Source: Planctomicrobium piriforme
GTDB taxonomy: Bacteria; Planctomycetota; Planctomycetia; Pirellulales; PNKZ01
Direction of reading: 5' to 3'
DNA length: 8,452 bases
NCBI GenBank assembly: GCA_945877965.1
Contig: CAMCTH010000172.1
Span: forward strand, 1-8,452
Part shown: in pieces, positions 1 to 6,431 of the stretch
How positions within the stretch are numbered: the stretch's first letter is position 1
Layout of the letters: every line of letters starts with the position of its first letter
Notes under the pieces: model-generated
Seen by the model: the letters and a program-made list of their open reading frames with translations, nothing else
The model's database searches: none
Told to the model about the DNA's origin: nothing
Position numbers and translations under genes: made by a program

Positions 1-532
1 AGATAACCAGATCTTCGTGCAACACGGGCGACATGCCCGGTCCCCACTTGAAGACATAGAACGGCACCGGCAGCGAGTGCTTCCAGGCGTCGGCGCCGGT
101 GGCGGCATCGACCGTGAGCATGCCGAGCGTGCTGAAGTAGAAGTAGACGCGATCGGCGTCGGCGGCCGGGGTCGTGCTGGCGTGGCTGTTCGTGTGATGG
201 ATTTCTGGGAGTTGGCCGGTCGGCCAATCGCGCTGCCACAACTTCTTGCCGGTCGCCGCATCGAAGGCAAAGAGGCTGATCGTCTCGGGGCCCGTCATGC
301 CGGGAACAAAGACTCGACCGGCCGCCACGACCGCACCGCCGACGCCGTCGCCCAACTCAGCCGACCATTGCACGTTCTCCGTGGCGGAGAACGTCGCGGG
401 GAGCGGGTACTTGCCATGGGAAAGTCCGTTGCAATTCGGTCCGCGGAACTGCGGCCAATCTTCGCCGCGCGCGACGCCGGTGACGAAGAGGACTGCGAAC
501 AGGACCGACAAGGTGCCGCGATGCATCGACAT
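1..532 (-). CDS. Secreted PQQ-type beta-propeller (BamB-like) protein, N-terminal part only
   Basis: The frame starts at the ATG at 532 and stays open to the window edge, giving 177 residues without the C terminus. Residues 1-23 (MSMHRGTLSVLFAVLFVTGVARG) form a Sec signal peptide with cleavage near ARG|ED. The mature protein opens with EDWPQFRGPNCNG, the usual start of planctomycete PQQ-like propeller proteins. Two blade-type repeats follow: GRVFVPG...LFAFDAATGKKLWQRDW (about residues 77-107) and DRVYFYFSTLGMLTVDAATGADAWKH (about 130-155). The paired 'V.A.DAATG...W' motif is the signature of PQQ/BamB repeats. Family members are exported and often have no proven cofactor, so neither quinone binding nor enzyme activity can be claimed here. 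The second ATG (residue 3) is a possible start, but the Shine-Dalgarno spacing favours 532. The gene is divergent from the glycosidase-like gene at 776. Confidence 0.93.
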   Translation of the reverse strand, partial: MSMHRGTLSVLFAVLFVTGVARGEDWPQFRGPNCNGLSHGKYPLPATFSATENVQWSAELGDGVGGAVVAAGRVFVPGMTGPETISLFAFDAATGKKLWQRDWPTGQLPEIHHTNSHASTTPAADADRVYFYFSTLGMLTVDAATGADAWKHSLPVPFYVFKWGPGMSPVLHEDLVI

Positions 533-538
533 TGAAAA

Positions 539-546
539 CTCTCCCT
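539..546 (-). promoter_or_regulatory. Ribosome binding site of the beta-propeller gene
   Basis: Read on the minus strand this is AGGGAGAG, six bases before the ATG at 532. It is the only clear Shine-Dalgarno sequence in the window, and it favours the ATG at 532 over the second in-frame ATG at 526. Confidence 0.7.
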
Positions 547-559
547 GCACTCCGGCTGC

Positions 560-577
560 GAATGAAACGATTCATTC
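560..577. repeat. 18-bp inverted repeat in the propeller gene's 5' region
   Basis: GAATGAA and TTCATTC are perfect 7-bp arms around the four bases ACGA. The repeat lies 28 bp upstream of the propeller start and just upstream of its ribosome binding site. The near-symmetry suits a dimeric regulator's operator or a short hairpin in the mRNA leader. The repeat is seen directly; either function is inference. Confidence 0.45.
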
Positions 578-720
578 AAGATAACACTTCGCCAGGTATA
601 TTGCCGAACAGGATTGCGACGATGATCGGAAAATATTCGTGAATTGATGTGGCGCAACGCCGACGAAGCACGGTTTTATATTATCGGCGCGAGCTAGGCT
701 GCTTTCCTCCGGGCAGACGA

Positions 721-757
721 CGAGGCTACAATCGGGGTCCCCGCCTCGGTTGTTTTT
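721..757 (+). terminator. Terminator- or attenuator-like hairpin with T-run before the TIM-barrel gene
   Basis: CGAGGC at 721-726 pairs with GCCTCG at 743-748. Inside this, GGG at 734-736 can pair with CCC at 740-742, leaving a 7-base bulge on the left side. The T-rich run TTGTTTTT follows at 750-757. This is the shape of an intrinsic terminator, but the upstream gene points the other way, so it has no obvious transcript to end. It could be a leader attenuator 19 bp before the ATG at 776, or chance. A -10-like TACAAT falls in the bulge, so a promoter reading of the same bases competes with the hairpin. Confidence 0.3.
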
Positions 758-775
758 CTGCGAGCAACTCCTGCC

Positions 776-2656
776 ATGAAGACTCGTCTCGCCTTGTGTT
801 ACCGTTTCGTCGCGCTGCTGACGCTCTCCGCATTGCTCCCTTCGCTTCCGGCACAGGCCGCTGAGCCGGCGAAGGCTGCGACTTCGACCGCGCCGCGTCA
901 CGAGTTCACGACGATGGTCGCGCATTGGTCGGACTACGGCAAAGACGACTATCTGCCGTTCATCGCCGACGCTCGGCCCGAGGTCGCGCAGTTCGGTTTC
1001 TACGGCGCGCATTTTTGGAGTCTCGTCCATACGCCGCAATTCGGCGGCTACCCGGCGCACTTTCCGGTGCAAGGGATCAAGGAGTGCAGCGATTGGTTTG
1101 CCGCCAAGAATAAAGAACTGCACAAGCTCGACGTCAAAGTGATCGGACACATGAACGTGAAGTTCCTGGTCGGCGATATCGACGGGCCCGAAGGTCCGCG
1201 CGGCTTCTTCAAGTTCTATCGCGATCTGTGGGACGAAAAACTGCTCGGCCCCAAACCGACGGCCGACCCGACGACGCTGCTCGAGCGCGACAAAGACGGC
1301 AACCTGCCGACGCGCGGCAAATATGACATCGGCAAAATGAACGAGTACTGGGCCTGCCTCAACAACCCCGACTGGCGCAAAGTGCTGAAGGCCTGGGTGA
1401 AGTACGGCATCAGCCAAGGGGTCGACGGTTTCATCGCCAACTATTTCTATCGCCACGATTGCCATTGCCAACATTGCGTTAGCGGCTTCAAACAACACTT
1501 GCGCGAACGATACGCCGCCGACCAACTGCAAAAGCAGTTCGCGATCGCCGATTTGGATAAACACACGTTCGACGAGATCGTCGGCTGGCATAAACCGGAA
1601 GAATCGACCCCGCTGCGACGCGAGATGCTCCGCTTTTCGCAGATGTCGAACAAGCGGGCATTCGACGAGGTGTTTCTCGAGTACGGCCGTTCGATCAAGC
1701 CCGACCTGATGGCAGCTCAGTGGAACCACCTCAGCTACTTCTCGCAAATCAGCGGCGACGAACGGTGCATGTTGCCCGCCGATGTTTGGGGGAAGGGCGA
1801 AGACTATCTCTGGTACAGCGGCGGCGCGAGCGGTTGCTACACCGACCTGGAGAACCACTATCTGGGCGAAGGAACGTTGCAGGCGCGTTACATTCGCGGC
1901 ACGTTTGAAGACAAGCCGTTCACGCTCGGCAAGTACGAACACACCCGGTTCCGCGTGACGATCGCCGAGTTGGCGGCCAACGGCGGTTCGCCGATGGGTT
2001 TCTATGCCCGGCACAGCGACCCCGATGCCCGCGATGTGTTCGTCCGCTATTACCGCTTCATTCGCGAGTTGGACGAGGTCTATCGGGGCAATCGTTCGCA
2101 TGCGGAAGTCTGCCTGCTCTTCCCGCGCTCGCATGTGCAGCAGAATGCCGACGTCGCGGCCGTCGCCAAGTTCAAGCAACTCGGCGAGAAGCTGCTCGAT
2201 GAGCACGTGCTATTCGACGTGCGGCCCGACGATCTGCCGCCGCCGGCCGAAGGGGCCTACTCAGTCGTGATCGATCCGACGAAGGTCGAGTTGGAACAAC
2301 TATCGAGCATCATCCCCGCGAAGCGCACCGTCACGACGGCGCCGTGGACCGTGCGTCTGTCGGCCAGTCGTCCGGCCGGCGACGACAAAGAGATCGACCT
2401 CCACTTGGTCAACTACAACCGGGCCGAGCCGGGCGGCACGAAGAACGCCGGGAAAGGGGCGCTTGATGAGAAGCCGATTATGGCGCCGCAGGTGCCGATC
2501 AACTTCATCGCCCCGCCGGGCATGACGTTCACTGAAGCCCGCATCTATTCGCCCGAATGGAAAGAACCGAAGGTCGTGGCGGTGCGACAACAAAAAGATA
2601 TCGTCCGCGTGACGGTACCGCCGTTCTGGGTCTACGCCGTCGTCCGCTTGAAGTAA
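776..2656 (+). CDS. Secreted GH42/GHL6-like TIM-barrel protein (putative glycoside hydrolase)
   Basis: 626 residues. Residues 1-28 are a Sec signal peptide (cleavage AQA|AEP). Residues of about 45-440 look like a GH-A clan barrel. ACLNNPDWR (Cys194) followed by DCHCQHC (Cys229, Cys231, Cys234), FKQHLRERYA and later AQWNHLSYF follow the order of GH42 beta-galactosidases, whose four cysteines bind zinc. KYEHTRFRVTIAELAANGGSPMGFYAR (Glu388) resembles the nucleophile strand and the segment after it. Where GH42 has Asn-Glu as acid/base, this protein has Asn222-Tyr223, so an ordinary retaining mechanism is uncertain. The C-terminal ~180 residues look like a linker plus a beta domain ending in FWVYAVVRLK. 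The ATG at 776 is chosen because it places the signal peptide exactly; no clear Shine-Dalgarno precedes it. The stop lies 54 bp before the Gfo/Idh-like gene, suggesting co-transcription. Substrate is unknown; the family alignment was made by eye. Confidence 0.8.
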   Translation: MKTRLALCYRFVALLTLSALLPSLPAQAAEPAKAATSTAPRHEFTTMVAHWSDYGKDDYLPFIADARPEVAQFGFYGAHFWSLVHTPQFGGYPAHFPVQGIKECSDWFAAKNKELHKLDVKVIGHMNVKFLVGDIDGPEGPRGFFKFYRDLWDEKLLGPKPTADPTTLLERDKDGNLPTRGKYDIGKMNEYWACLNNPDWRKVLKAWVKYGISQGVDGFIANYFYRHDCHCQHCVSGFKQHLRERYAADQLQKQFAIADLDKHTFDEIVGWHKPEESTPLRREMLRFSQMSNKRAFDEVFLEYGRSIKPDLMAAQWNHLSYFSQISGDERCMLPADVWGKGEDYLWYSGGASGCYTDLENHYLGEGTLQARYIRGTFEDKPFTLGKYEHTRFRVTIAELAANGGSPMGFYARHSDPDARDVFVRYYRFIRELDEVYRGNRSHAEVCLLFPRSHVQQNADVAAVAKFKQLGEKLLDEHVLFDVRPDDLPPPAEGAYSVVIDPTKVELEQLSSIIPAKRTVTTAPWTVRLSASRPAGDDKEIDLHLVNYNRAEPGGTKNAGKGALDEKPIMAPQVPINFIAPPGMTFTEARIYSPEWKEPKVVAVRQQKDIVRVTVPPFWVYAVVRLK

Positions 2657-2710
2657 TTTGCCGCATCTCGATTCTCACCAACACTCGCACCCTCACTCCC
2701 TCGCATAACG

Positions 2711-3796
2711 ATGAATTATTCGCTCCGTCTCCTGGCTTGCTTCGCCCTCGCATTGTCCTTCTGCAACGCGTCCTTCACCGACGTTCGCGCCGCTGAGCCG
2801 GTTCGGATCGGTCTGCTGGGAATGGACAACTACCAGGGGATCGCTTACACGCATCTGTTCAACAATCCGGCGGCCGAAGGCGATTTGGCCGGCGTGTACG
2901 TGACGGCCGCGTACCAAGTGATCAGCGACTATCCGGAAAGTGCCGTACTGTCGGCACGATGGTGGGATCAAGCCAAGACGTACTATCAAAAGCCTCGCAA
3001 GCCGGGCGACGTCGTGCCGCCGGCCATTGAAGAAGTCAAATCGCTCGACGAACTCTTTGCGAAGTGCGACTGCGTGATCCTGGCCGGCCTCGATGGTCGC
3101 CAACATCTGGAACAAGCCACCGCCGCTCTCAAGGCGAAGAAGCCGGTCTTCATCGTTCGGCCCTGCGCGTCGTCACTCGAAGACGTTGCCAAAATTTTCG
3201 CCGTCGCCAAAGAGACCGGCACTCCGTGCTGGAGCAGCTCGCAACATCGCTTCGTTCCCGGCTTCTCCGGCATGCGGAATCATCCCGAGGTGGGCAACGT
3301 TCTGGGGGTCGACATCTATGGCGGCTACGACCTGAAGCACGCCGACTCCGACTCCTTGATCCTGCCGCTGCACAGCATCGAGGCGCTGTACGCGATGATC
3401 GGCTCGGCCGGGGTCGAGACGGTCGCCTGCACCGAAACGCCGTCGACCGTCACCGCCACCCTGTTCTGGAAAGACGGCCGGATCGGCACCTACCGCGGAA
3501 TTCGCGAGGGGAAAGTGAAGTACAGCGCCACCGTCTTCGGCGACGCCGGTGTGAGCACTTCCGGGGTTTACGGCCACGGCGTCCCGGTGAAGGGCATCGT
3601 CCCAACTAATGACAAGTACATGGGTTACGAAGGAATCGCCTGCGAGATCGCGAAGGCCTTCAAGACGGGCAAAGTGCCGGTCCAACCGGAAGAAACCCTC
3701 GAGATCTTCGCGGTTTGCGAGGCCATGAAGCGTAGCGCGGCTCAAAATGGGGCCAAAATCCCGGTTGCAAGCATCCTCGAAGCCGTCCGCAAGTAG
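2711..3796 (+). CDS. Secreted Gfo/Idh/MocA-like oxidoreductase-fold protein, atypical active site
   Basis: 361 residues, close to the normal family length. Residues 1-27 are a Sec-type signal peptide without twin arginines (cleavage near VRA|AEP). A Rossmann-like N-terminal domain starts at PVRIGLLGMDNYQG (30-43) and continues through KSLDELFAKCDCVILAG and HLEQATAALKAKKPVFIVRP. The C-terminal alpha/beta domain includes GVDIYGGYDLKH and LPLHSIEALYAMIG, where His221 matches the conserved family histidine. Two features are off. The second glycine of GxGxxG appears to be Asp39, and the EKP motif reads VRP, with Arg150 in place of the catalytic lysine. Cytoplasmic members use NAD(P) on sugars; a Sec-exported copy with these changes may not be a normal dehydrogenase. 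It probably shares a transcript with the barrel gene upstream. No Shine-Dalgarno is visible. The fold assignment is fairly firm; the activity is unknown. Confidence 0.85.
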   Translation: MNYSLRLLACFALALSFCNASFTDVRAAEPVRIGLLGMDNYQGIAYTHLFNNPAAEGDLAGVYVTAAYQVISDYPESAVLSARWWDQAKTYYQKPRKPGDVVPPAIEEVKSLDELFAKCDCVILAGLDGRQHLEQATAALKAKKPVFIVRPCASSLEDVAKIFAVAKETGTPCWSSSQHRFVPGFSGMRNHPEVGNVLGVDIYGGYDLKHADSDSLILPLHSIEALYAMIGSAGVETVACTETPSTVTATLFWKDGRIGTYRGIREGKVKYSATVFGDAGVSTSGVYGHGVPVKGIVPTNDKYMGYEGIACEIAKAFKTGKVPVQPEETLEIFAVCEAMKRSAAQNGAKIPVASILEAVRK

Positions 3797-3816
3797 ATGC
3801 ACTGCGGCGTCCGATC

Positions 3817-3845
3817 TTTACAATAGAAACCCTAAGCAGCATAAT
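3817..3845 (+). promoter_or_regulatory. Sigma70-type promoter for the DUF1549/DUF1553 gene
   Basis: TTTACA (3817-3822) and CATAAT (3840-3845) each match the consensus at five of six positions and are separated by exactly 17 bp. The expected start is near 3852, about 56 bases before the ATG at 3908. This is the best promoter candidate in the window. It lies 20 bp after the stop of the Gfo/Idh-like gene, so the downstream three genes probably form their own transcription unit. The match is seen directly; activity is inferred. Confidence 0.6.
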
Positions 3846-3850
3846 GAGTT

Positions 3851-3878
3851 GAAGGTTTTCGGACCGCCGGAAACCTTC
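3851..3878 (+). other. Strong stem-loop at the predicted 5' end of the DUF1549/DUF1553 transcript
   Basis: GAAGGTTTTCGG pairs with CCGGAAACCTTC: 12 base pairs including one G-U wobble, closed by the tetraloop ACCG. No T-run follows on either strand, so it is a poor intrinsic terminator. Because the promoter at 3817-3845 predicts a start near 3852, the hairpin would sit at the very 5' end of the mRNA, where such stems protect transcripts from decay. Alternatives are a factor-assisted terminator for the upstream unit or a protein-binding site. Confidence 0.6.
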
Positions 3879-3907
3879 GCCCGCCCCGCCTGATATCCCT
3901 CCTGGCA

Positions 3908-6373
3908 ATGAAGAGTGAATTCATGTTGTCGGTCTGCTCACCTCTTTGGGCACGCACGATAGCGATTCCCCTCGGGCTCGCACTGGCGATGCTGTCGGTT
4001 CTGTCCGACGCGAACGTTTGCAGCGCGGCGGCTTTCCAAGTCACGCCGGCCAACGCCGTGCTCGATGATCCGGAAGCGACGCTGCAACTGCTGGTCGACG
4101 GCAAGTCGGCCGACGGTCGCGGCATCGACCTGACCCGCGCCGCCAAGTATCGCAGTGAAGACCCGACGATTGCCGTCGTCGATGAACTCGGACTCGTGCA
4201 ACCGCTCCGCGACGGCAAGACGAGCATCGTCGTCGACCACGCTGGCGCGACGCACAAGGTGCCGGTCGAAGTCCACGGCGTTGATAAACCACATCCGATT
4301 TCGTTCCCGCGCGATATCGTCCCGATCCTGACCAAGACTGCCTGCAACATGGGGGGCTGTCACGGCAAGGCCGAGGGACAAAACGGTTTCAAACTCAGCG
4401 TCTTCGGATTCGACACCCGCGCCGATCATGCGGCCCTCGTCTATGAAGGACGCGGCCGACGCATTTCGCTTTCGGCTCCCGAGCAAAGCTTGCTACTGCG
4501 CAAGGCCGTGGCGACCGAACCGCACGGCGGCGGGCAGCGCATGGAAGTCGGCAGCCTCCGCTATCGCCGTCTGGTCCGCTGGGTCTCGGAAGGGGCCGGC
4601 TTTGTCGTCGACAACGCACCGCAGATCGTGCGAATCGAAGTCGAGCCGACGGAACAAATCTTGCTCGCCAAAGAGAATCGTCAACTCCGTGTATGGGCAG
4701 TCGACGAGGCTGGCATCCGTCATTGCGTGACGACCGAAGCCGAGTACGAATCAAACGCTTCGATCATCGCCGGAGTCGACGGCCGCGGCTTTGTGCAAGC
4801 CGGCAACGTCCCGGGCGAAGCGGCCGTTTTGGCTCGTTATCTCGGTCATGTGACGGTCTGCCGCGTCACCATTCCGCGCCCCGACGTGAAATTCACGCGC
4901 CCGCCGGAAGTGAACTTCATCGACAAGCTCGCCTGGGACAAACTGCAACGCCTCGGCATCGAACCGAGCGGCATGTGCGACGATGCGACCTTCGCCCGTC
5001 GCGCTTATCTCGACGTCATCGGCACGTTGCCGACCGCCGCCGAGGCGCGTGCTTTCCTCGCCGACAAAGCTGCCGACAAGCGAGCCAAGCTCGTCGACAC
5101 GCTGCTCGCGCGCCCCGAGTACGCCGATTACTGGACGATGCGGTTCAGCGACTTGCTGCGGGTCGATCAAACCAAAATCACGCCGGCTGGCGCGGTCGCG
5201 TTCACCCGTTGGTTGCGGAAGCAATTCACGGCCAATCAACCGTACGACGCGATGGTCCGCGAGATTCTGACCGCCAAAGGCAACGTCAAAGCGGTAGGGC
5301 CTGCCGCGTACTTCAAGGCGGTCGACACGCCGGAGTTGATGGCTCGCTACATCAGCCAAGCGTTCCTCGGTGTGCGGATTGAATGTGCGCAGTGTCACCA
5401 TCATCCGGCCGACCGTTGGGGCCAAGAAGACTACTTCGCCATGGCCGCGATCTTCGGCGGCGTGACGAAGAAGAAACTCGCCGACGGCGGCGAAGCGATC
5501 GTTCCCGGACTCGCGAAGGACGTGAAGCATCCGCGCTCGGGCGAAACGATCGCCGCGAAGCCGCTCGGGGCCGAAGCCGTCGAGTTCAAGCCGTACGAAG
5601 ATCGTCGCGTCTACTTGGCTCAATGGATGACCGCGAAGGAGAACCCCTTCTTCGCCACGATGATTGCGAATCGCCTCTGGTCGCATTACTTCGGTCGCGG
5701 CTTGGTCGAACAGATCGACGACCTGCGGCTGACGAATCCCGCGACGAACGAACCGCTGCTCAAGGCCTTGGCCGAGCATATGCGGAGCGTGAATTACGAC
5801 ATGAAGGCGTTCACCCGCACCATGCTCAACTCGCGGCTCTATCAACTTTCGTCGGACACGACGCCGTCGAACATCGACGACGCCCAGAACTTCTCGCACT
5901 TCACCTACAAGACGATGCCCGCCGAAGTGCTGCTCGACGCGATCGCGCAAGCCACCGGGGTGCCGGAATCGTTCGAAGGGTGGCCCGCCGGTTATCGCGC
6001 GATTCAAATCTGGGACAACCGACTGCCGTCGTACTTCTTCCGCATCTTCGGCCGGCCGATTCGCGTCAGCGTCTGCGAGTGCGAACGGAGCAATGAGCCG
6101 AGCATCGCGCAAGCGTTGCACCTGATGAACTCGCCGGAGATCGCCGAGAAGATCCAAGCCCCGATGGGCCGCGTCGCCAAGGCGGCCGCCGAAACCAAGT
6201 CGACGGAACAGTTGGTCGACGACCTGTTCTTCAGCACGCTCTCGCGCCCGCCGCGCGACGAAGAACGGACCGCCGTCCTCGCCACGTTCGCCGACGGAGC
6301 CGATCGCCGCCGCGCCGCCGAGGACCTCCTCTGGGCGCTCGTGAACAGCAAAGAGTTTTTGTACAACCACTAA
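3908..6373 (+). CDS. Planctomycete cytochrome-type protein: Big2, PSCyt1, Big2, DUF1549 (PSCyt2), DUF1553 (PSD1)
   Basis: 821 residues. Signal peptide about 1-38, then a Big2-like Ig domain (about 40-128, FQVTPANAVL...). A PSCyt1-type domain follows (about 132-230) with CNMGGCHGK, a CX4CH motif at Cys146, Cys151 and His152; His206 or Met212 in HGGGQRM could be the distal haem ligand. A second Big2-like domain spans about 238-328. DUF1549 (about 334-545) starts FIDKLAWDKLQRLG and carries CAQCH (Cys493, Cys496, His497), a standard CXXCH motif. DUF1553 (about 565-815) has ENPFFATMIANRLWSHYFGRGL, ALHLMNSPEIAEKI, LSRPPRDEER and LLWALVNSKEFLYNH, so the C terminus is intact. The family is exported and of unknown function; haem binding is inferred from motifs. 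The ATG at 3908 has no Shine-Dalgarno. The ATG at 3923 has GAAGAG seven bases before it and still leaves a good signal peptide, so it is a real alternative. It heads a three-gene run. Confidence 0.95.
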   Translation: MKSEFMLSVCSPLWARTIAIPLGLALAMLSVLSDANVCSAAAFQVTPANAVLDDPEATLQLLVDGKSADGRGIDLTRAAKYRSEDPTIAVVDELGLVQPLRDGKTSIVVDHAGATHKVPVEVHGVDKPHPISFPRDIVPILTKTACNMGGCHGKAEGQNGFKLSVFGFDTRADHAALVYEGRGRRISLSAPEQSLLLRKAVATEPHGGGQRMEVGSLRYRRLVRWVSEGAGFVVDNAPQIVRIEVEPTEQILLAKENRQLRVWAVDEAGIRHCVTTEAEYESNASIIAGVDGRGFVQAGNVPGEAAVLARYLGHVTVCRVTIPRPDVKFTRPPEVNFIDKLAWDKLQRLGIEPSGMCDDATFARRAYLDVIGTLPTAAEARAFLADKAADKRAKLVDTLLARPEYADYWTMRFSDLLRVDQTKITPAGAVAFTRWLRKQFTANQPYDAMVREILTAKGNVKAVGPAAYFKAVDTPELMARYISQAFLGVRIECAQCHHHPADRWGQEDYFAMAAIFGGVTKKKLADGGEAIVPGLAKDVKHPRSGETIAAKPLGAEAVEFKPYEDRRVYLAQWMTAKENPFFATMIANRLWSHYFGRGLVEQIDDLRLTNPATNEPLLKALAEHMRSVNYDMKAFTRTMLNSRLYQLSSDTTPSNIDDAQNFSHFTYKTMPAEVLLDAIAQATGVPESFEGWPAGYRAIQIWDNRLPSYFFRIFGRPIRVSVCECERSNEPSIAQALHLMNSPEIAEKIQAPMGRVAKAAAETKSTEQLVDDLFFSTLSRPPRDEERTAVLATFADGADRRRAAEDLLWALVNSKEFLYNH

Positions 6374-6387
6374 CCCGTGACCTGTAG

Positions 6388-6409
6388 GGAACGCCCTCCG
6401 CGGCGTTCC
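6388..6409 (+). repeat. Intergenic hairpin, possible dispersed planctomycete repeat
   Basis: GGAACGCC and GGCGTTCC are perfect 8-bp arms around the six-base loop CTCCGC, 15 bp after the stop of the DUF1549/DUF1553 gene and 23 bp before the DUF1501 start. No T-run follows, so it is not a classic terminator. The 'TAGGGAACGCC..CCG.GGCGTTCCG' pattern resembles a short palindromic unit I recall as common between genes in planctomycete genomes; only one copy is present here. It may tune mRNA stability between two co-transcribed genes. Confidence 0.55.
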
Positions 6410-6431
6410 GCAACTTCCCGGAAACAACGAC

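Larger units (their letters stand above)
533..775. other. Divergent intergenic region between the propeller and the TIM-barrel genes
   Basis: These 243 bp separate two genes transcribed away from each other, so the region should hold both promoters. It has an AT-rich patch at 636-649 and another at 674-684 (TTTTATATTAT). A TACAAT resembling a -10 box lies at 727-732 on the plus strand, but no convincing -35 lies 16-18 bp before it. I could not place a well-spaced promoter on either strand with confidence. The region also carries a palindrome at 560-577 and a terminator-like hairpin at 721-757, listed separately. No small gene with coding signs was seen. Confidence 0.6.

Noticed and set aside
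17..535. 172-codon plus-strand reading frame opposite the propeller gene
   Set aside because: The minus strand encodes a clear signal peptide and PQQ-type repeats; the plus-strand product is Arg-rich without motifs.
644..684. TTGATG (644-649) with TTTATA/TATATT (675-684) as a promoter for the gene at 776
   Set aside because: The spacing is about 25 bp or more, well outside the 16-18 bp a sigma70 promoter needs, and no better -35 lies at the right distance.
572..2206. 544-codon minus-strand reading frame opposite the TIM-barrel gene
   Set aside because: It lies almost wholly antisense to a gene with a signal peptide and recognisable motifs. Its composition (rich in Val, Ala, Arg, Glu) is what the mirrored codon bias of the plus-strand gene produces, and no domain is recognisable.
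858..2802. 13-base identity GCCGCTGAGCCGG at 858-870 and 2790-2802
   Set aside because: Both copies encode the AAEP signal-peptide cleavage region, so codon bias and shared protein constraint explain it without a DNA-level repeat.
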